A DNA stretch of 64,000 bases from JBAOHV01 sp037045265 (GTDB taxonomy: Bacteria; Actinomycetota; Acidimicrobiia; Acidimicrobiales; Microtrichaceae): the NCBI GenBank assembly GCA_037045265.1, contig JBAOHV010000002.1:1-64000 (forward strand), in the 5' to 3' direction. Below are positions 44,773-55,182 of this stretch, in pieces. The translations under genes were made by a program, and so were the position numbers. Positions within the stretch are counted from its first letter, which is position 1, and every line of letters begins with the position of its first letter. The notes under the pieces were generated by a model. It worked only from the letters and a program-made list of their open reading frames with translations. It did no database searches and was not told the DNA's origin.

Positions 44773-47086
44773 ATGCCACCTTCGTTGCGTCGCAGCGACA
44801 TCCTGGCCGACAGAACGCTCGCTGGTCGAGCGTTCTGTCGGTCGTACACCGCTCTGGTCGACGATTGGCTGATCGCACTGTTCGACCATGCCGTCGACCG
44901 GGCGGCGGTCGACGGTCAGGGGATCGCCCTGGTGGCAGTCGGGGGCCAGGGGAGGGGAGAGCTGGCCCCGCAATCCGACCTGGACCTCCTGCTCGTGTAC
45001 GACCGTGGCGTGGATGACGTCGCCGCGGTCGCCGACGCCCTCTGGTACCCGATCTGGGACGAAGGGTTGAAGCTCGGCCACGCTGTGCGCACCGTGCGCG
45101 ACACGCTCACGCTGGCGGCCGAGGACCTGGAGACGGCGACGGCGTTGCTGAGTGCCCGACACCTGGCGGGGGACCGTCTGCTCAGCGACGAGCTGATCGA
45201 GAAGTCGCGCTCGGCCTGGCGTCGGCGAGGACGGCGGTGGCTCGAGGTCCTGAGCCGTTCGGTCAGCGACCGTCACCACAGCGCCGGCGAGGTCGCCTTC
45301 GACCTCGAGCCGGATCTGAAGGACGGTCGTGGCGGGCTCCGCGACGTACACGCGCTGCAGTGGGCGGTCGCCGCAGGTGCCGAGATCGATCCGGCCACGG
45401 CCGCGTCGTTGGCCGAGCACCACGACACCCTGCTGGCGGTACGTGTCGAGCTGCACCGGATCTCGCCCAAGCCTGGTGACCGGCTGATGCTGAGCGACCA
45501 GGACGAGGTCGCCGCGCGCACCGGCGATGCCGATGCGGACGCGCTGATGGCGCGGGTCGCCGCTGCCGGCCGGTCGATCGCCTGGGTCAGCGACGAGAGC
45601 TGGGACTACATCGACCTGCGGTCCGGTGGAGGTCTCAAGGACCGCCTCCGCCGCGAACGCCATCTCGAGGGCGGCGTGGTGGTGCGCAACGGGCGGGTGG
45701 CGCTCGCCGACAACTCGGCATCACAAGAGGACCCGTCGGCGCTGTTCCACCTGGCCCTCGGGGCTGCCCGGTCCGCCCGCCGGATCGATCCCGCCGCACT
45801 GGGACTCCTGGCGTCCACGCCTGCGATGGCGGAGCCGTGGCCCGCCGAAGCACGGCGGTTGTTCGTGGAGCTGCTCCTGAACGGGCCGGCGTCGATCCCG
45901 GTGATCGAGACCCTGGACCAGGTGGGGCTGTGGGAGCGGCTGCTGCCCGAGTGGGCGGCCGTGCGCAGCCTGCCGCAGCGCAACGTCTTCCACCGCTACA
46001 CCGTCGACCGCCACCTCCTCGAGTGCAGCGCCGAGGCGGCGTCCGTGTCGCACCGCACCCCGCGCCCCGACCTGCTCGTCGTCGGCGCACTCCTTCACGA
46101 CATCGCCAAGGGGCTTCCCGGCGACCACAGCGAGGTCGGTGCGAGGATGGCGGGGGCCATCGCGACCAGGATGGGGTTCGACGACGGCGACGCCGACACG
46201 ATCGCATTCCTGGCCCGCCACCACCTGCTTCTGAGCGATGTTGCGACGAGGCGCGACCTGGACGACCCCGCGACGGTTCAGATGGTCGTCGACGTGGTCC
46301 GCACCCCCGAGCGGCTTGCACTCCTGCGGGCCCTCTCCGAAGCAGACGGTCTGTCCACGGGTCCGACCGTGTGGGGCCCGTGGAAGGCACAGCTCGTCGA
46401 TCAGCTCGCGACCCGCGTGGCGCAGGCGCTGATCGGGGATTCTCCACGCCCCGGTGAGAACGGCGGCTTCCCGTCCGAGAGCCAGCGAGAGCTCATGTGC
46501 GCAGGAGGCCTCCAGGTCCGCGCCCGAGGGCGACCGGCTGACGGTCGTCGGTCCGGACCGGCGCGGGCTGTTCTTCCGGATCGCGGGTGCGCTGTCGCTG
46601 CACGGGTTGGACGTGATGGCGGCGAACGCGTGGTCCGAGGACGGTGTCGCCCTGGACGAGTTCCGGGTGGCCCTCGACGGATCCGATGTCGTCCCTTGGG
46701 ACACCGTCGAACAGGACATCGTCCGGGCGCTCGAAGGACGTCTCGCCATCCAGGCGCGCCTGGACGAGAGGGCGCGATCGGTGCGGCGCCGGGGGGCAGT
46801 CGGGGTCAGCCAGTTCCCGCCCAGGGTGCGCTTCGACAACGACACCGCGTCCTTCGCGACGGTGCTCGAGGCGGTGGGACCAGACCGGTTCGGTCTGCTG
46901 CACGAACTCACCCGGGCGCTGGCCGACATGGACCTGGACGTGTCGTCGGCGAAGATCCACACCATGGGCGGCGACGTCGTCGACACCTTCTACGTGACCG
47001 ACGCCGCCGGGCAGAAGGTCACCGACGCCGAGCACCAGGACGAGATCCGTCGAGCTCTCATGCACGTGCTGGATCCGAGCGGGTGA
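44773..47086 (+). CDS. glnD: PII nucleotidyltransferase GlnD, one frame break
   Basis: About 771 residues. It modifies and demodifies PII according to nitrogen state. The nucleotidyltransferase core has AVGGQGRGELAPQSDLDLLL, followed by LEPDLKDGRGGLRDVHALQW. An HD domain (VVGALLHDIAKGLPGDHSEVG, LARHHLLL) and two C-terminal ACT domains follow (LTVVGPDRRGLFFRIAGAL; VGPDRFGLLHELTRALADM). The frame breaks near 46524; removing one base gives VRAEGDRLTVVG at the entry to the first ACT domain. In actinobacteria this enzyme is often an adenylyltransferase. Confidence 0.96.
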
Positions 47087-47117
47087 GCTTCCTCCGCTAG
47101 CCTCGACACGATCTGGT

Positions 47118-49498
47118 GTGCCGGGAAGTCTGGTCGGCGTCGTCCTGACCGCGTCCCGAGAGGGGGTTCCTCTGCTCACCGATCCGCTCGCCCCACTGCT
47201 CATGCTGGCCGTCGCCGCGGCGGCGACGCCCGTTCTCGTGAGGGCAATCGGGGCCAGGGCGTTCCATTTGGCGGCACTCGCTCCGCTGGCCGTGCTCGTC
47301 TGGGCCGCAGCGAACTGGTCCGCAGTGGTGGACGGCCACGGCCCCAGCGGATCGGTCGAGTGGGTGCCGGCGTTGGGGCTGACGCTCGGGTTGCGCCTCG
47401 ACGGACTGTCGGTCCTGATGGTCGGGCTCGTCGCGGGGGTGGGTGCGATGGTGCTCACCTACGCCGGCTCATACTTCGACCAGGACGACCACGACGACCA
47501 GGACGACCGGGCGTTGGGTCGGTTCGGTATGACGATGCTGTTGTTCGCCGCGGCGATGGTCGGGCTGGTCATGGCCGAGGATCTGTTCTCCCTGTTCCTG
47601 TTCTGGGAGCTCACCTCGGTCGCGTCCTACCTGCTGATCGGGACCGACGACCGTCGCTCAGCTGCACGCTCCGGGGCGCGCCAGGCGCTGCTGATCACCG
47701 GTATGGGTGGCCTGGCGATGCTCGGTGGGTTCATCGTGCTCGGCCAGGAGTCGGGCACGTGGTCCGCTGGCAGTCCTGCTCAGCGATCCCCCGTCCGGGC
47801 GTGCGGTCGACGTGGCGCTCCTGTTGGTGCTGGTCGGGGCGTTGACCAAGTCCGCCCAGGCGCCGTTCCACTCATGGCTACCCAGGGCGATGGCCGCACC
47901 GACCCCGGTCAGCGCCTTCTTGCACTCGGCGACGATGGTGACCGCAGGGGTCTACCTGATCGCCCGGTTCTCGCGGGCCGTTCTCGGAGTCGGTCGTATG
48001 GCGTCCGGCCGTCATCTGTGCCGGTGGGGCCTCGATGCTCATCGGCGGCTACCGGGCCCTGCGTCAGCACGACCTCAAGGCCGCTGCTGGCGTACGGCAC
48101 GGTCAGCCAGCTCGGCCTCATGACCTTGCTGTTCGGGGTCGGAACTACCGCGGCGGCAGCTGCCGGATGCCTGCTGCTACTCGCCCACGGCGTGTTCAAG
48201 GCGGCGCTGTTCATGGTCGTCGGCATCGTCGACCACCAGACCCACACCCGCGACATCCGTCACCTGGAGGGGCTCGGGCGGCGTTGGCCACTCCTCTGCG
48301 CGACCGTGGCACTGGCGGCCGCTGTCCATGGCCGGCATCCCACCGCTGATCGGCTTCGTGGCCAAGGAATCGGCGCTGACCGCCATAGGCGAGGTGCATG
48401 CCGGTTGGGGGCCCTGGCTGCTGGCCGCGGTGGTGGTGGGCGTCGGCGCTCACCGTCGCCTACAGCGCACGATTCGTCTGGGGGGCGTTCGGACCGGTCG
48501 AGGGTTCCCAGCGCCCCGAAGCGGTCATCGACCGTGCCCCGACTCCGTCGATCCGGTTCGCCGCACCAGCCGTGGCGCTCGCTGCTCTGGGGCTCCTGAG
48601 CGGGCTCGTCCCGACCTCGCTCGAGTCCCTGGTGGACACGGCGACCGAGTCGCTACGCCTCGGCGATCCCGCTGTACACCTGGCCCTCTGGCACGGCCCG
48701 ACGACCGCGCTGGTTCTGTCGGCGCTGGCGATCTGCACCGGGGCGCTGCTGTTCGTCGAGCGGCGCAGGATCGAACGCGCCCAGTCCAGGGCGCCGCGCT
48801 TCGCAAGCGCGGCAGGGAGCGTACGACGCCATCGTGAAGGGCGTGCTCGAGGTGGCCGACGTGGTGACCGCTGCGGTTCAGCACGGGTCGCTTCCTGTCT
48901 ACTTGGGCGTCATCCTCCTCACGGTCGTCGTCGGCCCGCTGGTTCCGTTGGCGGGGGGCTTCGAGCTGCCGGACCTGGTTGCCGCGGCAGTCGCCGGTGC
49001 AGGTGGTGATCGCGGTGGTGATGATCACCGCCGCGATCGCGGTCACACGCTGCCCGGCGCCGTATCGACGCCGTGTTGTTCGTCGGTGCGGTCGGCTACG
49101 GGATGGCGGCGATGTTCGTCGTCCAGGGAGCCCCCGACCTGGCCATCACACAGCTGCTGATCGAGACCCTCGGAGTAGCCGTCTTCGTGCTCGTCTTCAG
49201 ACACCTGCCCGACGAGTTCCGTCCTTCCCCCGTCCGGATCCCCAGGGTGTTCGTCGCTGTTGCGGCCGCCGTGTTCGCCTTCGTGTTGACGCTCGCGGCG
49301 ACGGGCGCCAGGTCGGAACAGCCGATCTCGACCGAGTACCTGTCCCGGGCGGGCTCGGACGCGGGTGCCGACAACGTGGTGAACGCGATCGTGGTCGACT
49401 TCCGGGGTTTCGACACCCTCGGCGAGATCACCGTGCTGGTCGTGGCGTCCTTGGGGGTCGCGGCACTGGTGCAGCGGTCCAGGACGGACCCGTCGTGA
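47118..49498 (+). CDS. mnhA: Mrp/Mnh antiporter subunit A, about eight frame breaks
   Basis: About 790 residues when repaired. It is the large complex-I-like subunit of the Mrp cation:proton antiporter. Seen are LFSLFLFWELTSVASYLLIG, KSAQAPFHSWLPRAMAAPTP, SAFLHSATMVTAGVYLIARF, LAYGTVSQLGLM, LLLAHGVFKAALFMVVGI and MAGIPPLIGFVAKESAL. The MrpA-type C-terminal extension has GYGMAAMFVVQGAPDLAITQ and RGFDTLGEITVLVVASLGV. Breaks lie near 47765, 47995, 48082, 48320, 48444, 48810, 48992 and 49057, all of the extra-base kind. The stop overlaps the mnhB GTG. Confidence 0.93.
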
Positions 49499-49926
49499 GG
49501 CGGTCGCAGATACTCGACGTCGGTGTGCAGCTGGTGTTCCACACGCTGCTGGTCGTCTCGCTGTACTTCCTGCTGGCGGGTCACGACCGCCCCGGCGGCG
49601 GGTTCGCCGGTGGGCTGGTCGCGTCCAGCGCCGTCTGCCTCTGCTACGTGGCAGGCGGAGACGCGGCGGTGCGCGCAACGGTACGTGTGCGCTCCACGAC
49701 CTTGCTCGGCGCCGGTCTGATGCTCGCTGCTCTCACTGCGGTGGTCCCGCTCGTCGCCGGCCAGCAGGCCCTGCAGTCGAACTCGCTGAAGGCCGACCTG
49801 GCTCTGGTAGGGACGGTGAAGCTGTCGAGCGTCCTGGTGTTCGACAGCGGCGTCTACCTGGTTGTCGTGGGCATGGTCCTGTTGCTGCTCGAGCAGTTGG
49901 GCGCGGCAGACGGAGAACCGCGATGA
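49495..49926 (+). CDS. mnhB: Mrp/Mnh antiporter subunit B
   Basis: 143 residues, four membrane helices: LVFHTLLVVSLYFLLAGHDRPGGGFAGGLVAS, then LLGAGLMLAALTAVVPLVAG and SSVLVFDSGVYLVVVGMVLLLLEQLG. The Asp-Arg-Pro-Gly-Gly-Gly-Phe loop is diagnostic of MnhB. The GTG start overlaps the mnhA stop by four bases, and its end overlaps mnhC. Confidence 0.95.
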   Translation: MRRSQILDVGVQLVFHTLLVVSLYFLLAGHDRPGGGFAGGLVASSAVCLCYVAGGDAAVRATVRVRSTTLLGAGLMLAALTAVVPLVAGQQALQSNSLKADLALVGTVKLSSVLVFDSGVYLVVVGMVLLLLEQLGAADGEPR

Positions 49927-50309
49927 GCCTCACCGCGGCCGTGGTCGTGGCAGTGCTGTTCGGTGCCGGTGTGTACCTGCTCCTCGGGCGGAGCCTCAGT
50001 CGCATCATCCTCGGCCTCGTGCTGATGGCGCACGCCGCCAACCTCCTCCTGATGGTGGTCGGAGGTGCAGGCCGCCCGCCGCTCGTCGGTGAGTTCGAAC
50101 AGGGTGAGAAGGTCGCCGACCCGCTGCCCCAGGCGCTGGCGCTGACCGCGATCGTGATCAGCTTCGGTGTCACGGCGTTCCTCCTGGCACTCGCCCGCCG
50201 CAGCTGGGTGCTCAGCCGTGACGACCGTGTGGGCGACGACGTCGAGGACCGACGGATCGTCGGTGTGGCAGACCGCTGGCTGGCGCGTCGGTGGAGGCGG
50301 GAGCGTTGA
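49923..50309 (+). CDS. mnhC: Mrp/Mnh antiporter subunit C
   Basis: 128 residues. It is a NuoK-like subunit with three helices: VVVAVLFGAGVYLLLGRSLS, IILGLVLMAHAANLLLMVVGG and LALTAIVISFGVTAFLLALA. The conserved PLPQALALTAIVI segment is typical. A charged tail follows. ATG overlaps the end of mnhB by four bases. Confidence 0.95.
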   Translation: MSLTAAVVVAVLFGAGVYLLLGRSLSRIILGLVLMAHAANLLLMVVGGAGRPPLVGEFEQGEKVADPLPQALALTAIVISFGVTAFLLALARRSWVLSRDDRVGDDVEDRRIVGVADRWLARRWRRER

Positions 50310-51799
50310 ACGCGCTTCTCGCCGTTCCGGTTCTGGTGCCGCTCGCAGCGGCGGGAGCATGTGTCGTCGCGTACCGTCATCGCCTCGCCCAGCGGTTGAT
50401 CGCACTCGGCGCGCTCGCGGTGGTCCTGGTCGACGCGGTCGTGTTGCTGGCGAGAGTCGAGGCCGACGGGGTGCAGGTCGCCCAGATCGGTGCGTGGCCG
50501 GCTCCGATCGGCATCACCATGGTGGCGGACCTGTTCTCGGCCTTGCTGTTGGTGATCAGCGTCGCCACCGTCCTGGCGGTACTCGTCTTCGCGATCGGTC
50601 AGCCCGGGGCCGACGACGACCAACCTGTCTTCCACCCGGTGTACCTGGTGCTCAGCGCCGGGGTGGCCATGTCGTTCCTCACCGGCGATCTGTTCAACCT
50701 GTTCGTCGCCTACGAGGTGACGCTGGTGTCGAGCTACGTGCTGATCACGCTCGGCGGGAAGCTCGAACAGGTGCGCGCTGGCATGACCTACGTGGTCATC
50801 AATCTGTTGGCTTCGACGCTGTTCGTCGCCACCGTCGCCTGGATCTACGCCGCGACGGGCACGCTGAACCTGGCCGACATGGCAGGTCGCACCGAGGCAC
50901 TTCCCGACGGCGTTCGCAGTGCTTTGAGTGTGCTGCTGCTCCTGGTGTTCGGGGTGAAGGCCGCGATCTTCCCGCTGTTCTTCTGGTTGCCGGACTCGTA
51001 TCCGACCGCGCGGACTCCGGTGACCGCAGTGTTCGCGGGCCTGCTGACCAAGGTCGGCATCTACTCGATCGTTCGCACCCAGACGCTGCTCTTCCCCGAG
51101 ACCAGACCGTCCACGCTGCTGCTGGTACTCGCCGGGGCGACCATGGCCGTCGGGGTGCTCGGCGCGATCGCCCAGAACGACATGAAGCGAATCCTGAGCT
51201 TCCACGTCGTCAGCCAGATCGGCTACATGGTCATGGGCCTCGGGCTCTTCACGGTGTCGGGTCTGGCCGGCACGGTGTTCTTCATCGTGCATCAGGTGCC
51301 GGTCAAGACGTCGTTGTTCCTGGTGACCGGGCTCGTCGAGGAGAGCGCCGGGGCGACGGCGCTGGACCGCGTGGGTGGCATGCTCCGCCGCACACCGCTC
51401 GTCGCGTGGCTCTTCCTTCTCGCAGCCCTGAGCCTCGCCGGCATCCCGCCGCTGTCTGGATTCGTGGGCAAGCTCGCCATCCTCGAGGCCGGCGTGGACG
51501 CGAGTCGCTACGCCATCGTCGGCGTGGCGCTGGTGGTGAGCCTGCTCACGCTGTTCTCCATGGTGAAGATCTGGAACGGCGTGTTCTGGGGTTCACCCGA
51601 GGACCCGACGCTGCGCCTCGTCTCCGCAGCGCCCGGGGAGCGGCTCAGGGTGCCGTGGTTGATGAGCGGCGCGACAGTCGCACTTGTCGGTCTCACCATC
51701 GGGGTCGCCCTGTTCGGCGGTCCCATCTACGAGCTCTGCGAACGAGCGGCGCAGACCCTGGTGCACCCCGGTGACTACACGACGGCGGTGCTCGGATGA
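50306..51799 (+). CDS. mnhD: Mrp/Mnh antiporter subunit D
   Basis: 497 residues, about 14 helices, NuoN/NuoM-like. Key residues are Glu in NLFVAYEVTLVSSYVLI, Lys in VFGVKAAIFPLFFWLPDSYP, LTKVGIYSIVRTQTLLFP, LSFHVVSQIGYMVMGLGL and FIVHQVPVKTSLFL. The start is a TTG at 50306 whose last two bases belong to the mnhC stop (TTGA). GTGGAGGCGGGAG stands right before it, which favours it over the in-frame GTG at 50291. Frame is intact, in contrast to mnhA. Confidence 0.95.
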   Translation: MNALLAVPVLVPLAAAGACVVAYRHRLAQRLIALGALAVVLVDAVVLLARVEADGVQVAQIGAWPAPIGITMVADLFSALLLVISVATVLAVLVFAIGQPGADDDQPVFHPVYLVLSAGVAMSFLTGDLFNLFVAYEVTLVSSYVLITLGGKLEQVRAGMTYVVINLLASTLFVATVAWIYAATGTLNLADMAGRTEALPDGVRSALSVLLLLVFGVKAAIFPLFFWLPDSYPTARTPVTAVFAGLLTKVGIYSIVRTQTLLFPETRPSTLLLVLAGATMAVGVLGAIAQNDMKRILSFHVVSQIGYMVMGLGLFTVSGLAGTVFFIVHQVPVKTSLFLVTGLVEESAGATALDRVGGMLRRTPLVAWLFLLAALSLAGIPPLSGFVGKLAILEAGVDASRYAIVGVALVVSLLTLFSMVKIWNGVFWGSPEDPTLRLVSAAPGERLRVPWLMSGATVALVGLTIGVALFGGPIYELCERAAQTLVHPGDYTTAVLG

Positions 51800-52377
51800 G
51801 GCCACACCAGCGCCCGACGCGGAACCTGGCGGTCCATTGCCTGCTCGTCGTCTGGCTGGCCGTCGTCTGGGTGATGCTCTGGGGTGAGCCCTCGGCGGTC
51901 GACGTGGTGGGTGGCCTGGTCCTCGGTGGCGCGCTGGTCGCGCTCTTCCCACTGCGGCTGGGGTCAGCGGAGCCGGTCGGGTCGGGTGCCAGGGTGAGAC
52001 CGCTGGCGCTGTTGCGGTTCGCCCTGTGGTTCGCCGGCGCGTTGGTGATGGCGAGCCTCCAGGTCGCCGCACAGGTGCTGCGCCCGCGGCCGGTCCTGTC
52101 CCAGGGGATCGTGGCGGTCCCGATGCGTGCCGCTTCTCCACTGGTCGTGTCGGTCGTGGCGAACACGATCACTCTCACACCGGGGACCCTGACCATCGAG
52201 GTCTCCGGCCCCGACACACCTGACCCGTCCAACCCGCCGGTGCTGTACGTGCACTGCCTGGTCACGGGCGACCCCGAAGCGGTCCGGGCCGACGGGCGTC
52301 ACCTGGAGGATCGGGTCGTGCGCGCTCTGGGCACCGCAGCCGACCGCTCGGCCATCGCTCAGGAGACCACCCCGTGA
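51796..52377 (+). CDS. mnhE: Mrp/Mnh antiporter subunit E
   Basis: 193 residues. Two or three helices at the N-terminus (AVHCLLVVWLAVVWVMLWGE, VGGLVLGGALVALFPL) are followed by RFALWFAGALVMASLQVAAQVL. The soluble part has VVSVVANTITLTPGTLTIEV and VLYVHCLVTGD, matching MnhE. ATGA overlap with mnhD and overlap with mnhF place it inside the operon. Confidence 0.94.
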   Translation: MRPHQRPTRNLAVHCLLVVWLAVVWVMLWGEPSAVDVVGGLVLGGALVALFPLRLGSAEPVGSGARVRPLALLRFALWFAGALVMASLQVAAQVLRPRPVLSQGIVAVPMRAASPLVVSVVANTITLTPGTLTIEVSGPDTPDPSNPPVLYVHCLVTGDPEAVRADGRHLEDRVVRALGTAADRSAIAQETTP

Positions 52378-52635
52378 GCGCCGCTGCGAACATCGCCTTC
52401 GTGCTCCTCTGCATCGGGTCGATCGCCGCTCTCGTCAGGTTGGTCAGAGGGCCGTCCACGGCTGACCGCGTGGTCGCCACCGACCTGCTGCTCACCTATC
52501 TGGTGCTGGCCACAGCGGTGCTGGCAGCGCGGCGAGGGTCGCGGCGAGTACCTGGAGGTGATGCTGGTGGTGGCGATAGTCGGCTTCCTGGGCACGTCGA
52601 TGGTCGCCCGTTTCGTCGAGCGGAGGGGAGCATGA
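52374..52635 (+). CDS. mnhF: Mrp/Mnh antiporter subunit F, one frame break
   Basis: About 86 residues once repaired, with three helices: NIAFVLLCIGSIAALVRLVR, DLLLTYLVLATAVLAAR and VMLVVAIVGFLGTSMVARFV. The segment VRGPSTADRVVATDLL is the MnhF signature. The frame breaks near 52540; removing one base gives EYLEVMLVVAIVGF and a stop at 52633-52635 that overlaps the mnhG ATG by four bases, which confirms the repair. Confidence 0.92.
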
Positions 52636-52973
52636 CCGTCGTGGCGTCGGTGCTGGTGGTCGCCGGAGCGGCGCTGGCGATGATCGGTGGGATCGGTGTC
52701 CTTCGTCTCCCCGACGTCTTCGCCCGCATGCACGCTGCAACCAAGGCGCCGACGTTGGCGTTGGTGATGGTTGCAATAGGGGCAGCCGTCCGAGTCGGCG
52801 GGGCGTCCGACGTGATGTTCCTGGTGCTGGTCGTGGTTCTGCAGCTCGCCACCGCACCCGTCGGCGCCCACCTGATCGGGCGGGCGGCCTACGCGTCGGG
52901 TGACCAGCTCTCGACGGACACGGTCATCGATGACCTGGCAGACGCAGCCGAGCTGGCCGATCCGGACACCTGA
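52632..52973 (+). CDS. mnhG: Mrp/Mnh antiporter subunit G
   Basis: 113 residues, three helices: VVASVLVVAGAALAMIGGIG, then VLRLPDVFARMHAATKAPTL, which is diagnostic of MnhG, LALVMVAIGAAVRVGG and DVMFLVLVVVLQLATAPVGA. A short acidic tail follows. It ends the seven-gene operon. The next gene is convergent, nine bases away. Confidence 0.95.
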   Translation: MTVVASVLVVAGAALAMIGGIGVLRLPDVFARMHAATKAPTLALVMVAIGAAVRVGGASDVMFLVLVVVLQLATAPVGAHLIGRAAYASGDQLSTDTVIDDLADAAELADPDT

Positions 52974-52982
52974 CGTGCCCGG

Positions 52983-53822
52983 CTACTGGTCGCGCAGGTA
53001 GCGCTCGACCTCTTCGACCATGTCGTCGGCCGACTGCACGGCGAGCTCGTTCTGGTCGTGCTGCTCCTCGAGCTGACGGACGTACTCGGCGGTCGCCTCG
53101 TCCTCGTCGACCAGCTGGCTGATCTCGTGCTCGTAGGCGGCGGCCTCGAGGGTCAGCTCCATCGTCGGCACGGACGTGTCGAGCAGGCCGGTCGCCCGTT
53201 CCACCAGCGCCAGAGCGGCCTTCGGTGACGGTGCGGAGGGCACGTACGACGGCACGGCGGCCCACAGCGAGGCGGAGTCGATCCCGGCAGCTGCGCACTC
53301 GGTGTGCAGCACCCCGACGATCCCGGTCGGCCCTTCGTAGTGCGACGGCTCCAGGTCGAGCCGGTCTATCAGCGCCGGGTCGTAGGCGTTCCCGAACACA
53401 GCGGTTGTCCGGCTGTGGGCAACTTCGGCGAGCAGGGCTCCCAGGGTCAGCACCATCGAGCATTCGAGGGCGGTTGCCACTTCGAGCACCTGAGCGCAGA
53501 AGGTGCGCCACTTGAGCTGTGGTTCGACCCCGCGCAGCAGGACGACCCCACCGGTCTCCTCGGGGTGGGCCCACGAGAACGTGTTGGTGGGCCAGTCGAT
53601 GGAGCGGGTGACGCCGTCGCTCAGGCGCACGATCGGACGAGTGGCGGTGAAGTCGTAGAAGTCCTCGGGGTCGATCGACGCGAAGTCCTCCGCTCCCCAG
53701 TGACGGCCCAGGTGCGACACCGCAGCAGTGGCGGCGTCGCCGGCGTCGTTCCACCCCTCGAACGCGGCGATCAGCACGGGTGCGTTGCCCGAAGGGGTAG
53801 ACGACCAGTTGAGATGCGCCAC
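52983..53822 (-). CDS. PAC2-family (proteasome assembly chaperone-like) protein
   Basis: About 279 residues of the actinobacterial PAC2 family. It starts with VLIAAFEGWNDAGDAATAAVSHL, then FYDFTATRPIVRLSDG, VVLLRGVEPQLKWRTFCAQVLEVA and VLTLGALLAEVAHSRTT. A C-terminal helical part with VDEDEATAEYVRQLEEQHDQ follows. Family members are co-conserved with proteasome-bearing actinobacteria; the exact role is unknown. I prefer the GTG at 53822 to the ATG at 53858, which would leave only two bases to the divergent gene. Confidence 0.85.
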   Translation of the reverse strand: MAHLNWSSTPSGNAPVLIAAFEGWNDAGDAATAAVSHLGRHWGAEDFASIDPEDFYDFTATRPIVRLSDGVTRSIDWPTNTFSWAHPEETGGVVLLRGVEPQLKWRTFCAQVLEVATALECSMVLTLGALLAEVAHSRTTAVFGNAYDPALIDRLDLEPSHYEGPTGIVGVLHTECAAAGIDSASLWAAVPSYVPSAPSPKAALALVERATGLLDTSVPTMELTLEAAAYEHEISQLVDEDEATAEYVRQLEEQHDQNELAVQSADDMVEEVERYLRDQ

Positions 53823-53846
53823 GATCTCACCGTATCGGCGGCGTCC

Positions 53847-53852
53847 TAGCAT
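53847..53852 (+). promoter_or_regulatory. Candidate -10 box TAGCAT for the GNAT gene
   Basis: TAGCAT ends eight bases before the ATG at 53861; no ribosome-binding site is present. Confidence 0.45.
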
Positions 53853-53860
53853 TCCCACCC

Positions 53861-54310
53861 ATGATCTGGGTAGAAGAGTGCGAGTCCGTCACAGACGAGT
53901 TGGTCCAGGCGATGGAGGCGCTGATCCCGCAGCTGTCTTCATCGTCGCCGCCGCCTAGCGTCGATGAGCTGGCCGAGATCGTCGGGTCCGACGCGACGCA
54001 CCTGCTGTTGGCCCGCGACGGCGACGGCCCGGGGCTGGGTGGCCGCATCGTCGGGTCGATGACATTGGCCGTGTTCCGCATCCCGACCGGCGTACGTGCA
54101 TGGATCGAGGACGTCGTGGTCGACGGGGATGCAAGGGGACGAGGGGTGGGCGAGGTCCTGAACAGGGCTGCTCTCGACGTGGCGGCCCGCCGCGGCGCCC
54201 GCACCGTCGACCTGACGTCACGTCCGAGTCGCGAGGCGGCGAACCGGCTCTACCGACGCATCGGGTTCGTGCAGAGAGAGACGAACGTCTACCGCTACAG
54301 CGGGGACTGA
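53861..54310 (+). CDS. GNAT-family N-acetyltransferase
   Basis: 149 residues. It transfers an acyl group from CoA to an unknown amine. The strand IVGSMTLAVFRIPTGVRAWIEDVVVD and the CoA loop ARGRGVGEVLNRAALDVA are typical. LTSRPSREAANRLYRRIGFVQRETNVYRY is the C-terminal GNAT pattern. The end overlaps the convergent HAD gene by 16 bases. Confidence 0.9.
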   Translation: MIWVEECESVTDELVQAMEALIPQLSSSSPPPSVDELAEIVGSDATHLLLARDGDGPGLGGRIVGSMTLAVFRIPTGVRAWIEDVVVDGDARGRGVGEVLNRAALDVAARRGARTVDLTSRPSREAANRLYRRIGFVQRETNVYRYSGD

Positions 54311-55122
54311 CCCAGGTGGTCGAGCACCTGGGCCCAGCCGCCGTCTCGCGCTGGGCCGATCACGTGGTCGGCCCGCTCCAACGCCGCCGGGTGCGAGCCG
54401 TGGGGCACCAGCGAGACCGCCGCGCCGTCGAGCAGCTCCACGTCGTTGGGGCCGTCACCCAGGGCCAGAACACCCGCGGGGTCTAGGTCGAGGTGCTCGC
54501 AGTAGGCCAGCACCCCGTCCCACTTGGAACGCAGGCGCGGCGCGACGGTCAGTGACACCATCCCCGGGTGGTCCAGTGAGCGGTCCAGGTGGGTCACGCC
54601 CGACTTGCCGATCGATGCCGCCGCGCGGACAGCTATCCCGTGCTCGACGCCGATCAGGCTGAACCCCAGCACGTTGCCGGAGCCGATGGCCTCACGCGTG
54701 TCTCCATGACGGGCCGAGGACGCCAGCGCCGCGACGTGAAGGGGGTTGGTCGACGGGGAAGGCCCGAGGACCACTTCGTGGGCCGGATCATCGATGTAGA
54801 CGACCGGGTCGAGGTCGACTGCACGGAACGCCTCGAGCACGGCTGCCGCTTCTTCGTCCGGGTAGTGCGCCCGGTGGAAGCGCGTGCCGTCGGGGAGCAC
54901 CCCGAGCGCTCCGTTGAGCACCACGACCGGGGCGCTCAGGCCGTGTGCGTCGAGGGGGCCCAGTGTCGTCCCCAGTCGGCGGCCGGTCGCCACGAGCAGC
55001 GGCACCCCCCGCGCCTGGACCTCGGCGAACGCGGCCCTGACCGGCTCCGGCACGTGGTCGTCGGTGTGCCACAGCGTTCCGTCGAGGTCGGTGACGACGA
55101 GGCTGACCGTTTCGGAGGGCAT
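54295..55122 (-). CDS. HAD-superfamily phosphatase, Cof/SPP-like type
   Basis: 275 residues. Motif I is VVTDLDGTLWHTDD, motif II PLLVATGRRLGTT, the cap region follows VVVLNGALGV, and motif III/IV is KWDGVLAYCEHLDLDPAGVLALGDGPNDVELL. This order with a C2-type cap matches Cof-like sugar or nucleotide phosphatases. Substrate unknown. It is divergent from the plsC gene at 55183 with a 60-base gap. Confidence 0.9.
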   Translation of the reverse strand: MPSETVSLVVTDLDGTLWHTDDHVPEPVRAAFAEVQARGVPLLVATGRRLGTTLGPLDAHGLSAPVVVLNGALGVLPDGTRFHRAHYPDEEAAAVLEAFRAVDLDPVVYIDDPAHEVVLGPSPSTNPLHVAALASSARHGDTREAIGSGNVLGFSLIGVEHGIAVRAAASIGKSGVTHLDRSLDHPGMVSLTVAPRLRSKWDGVLAYCEHLDLDPAGVLALGDGPNDVELLDGAAVSLVPHGSHPAALERADHVIGPARDGGWAQVLDHLGQSPL

Positions 55123-55182
55123 TGCGGCATTCTGTCGCAGAGCGACGAAACCGTTCGATCCCTTTGCTGGTCCTACACCCCG

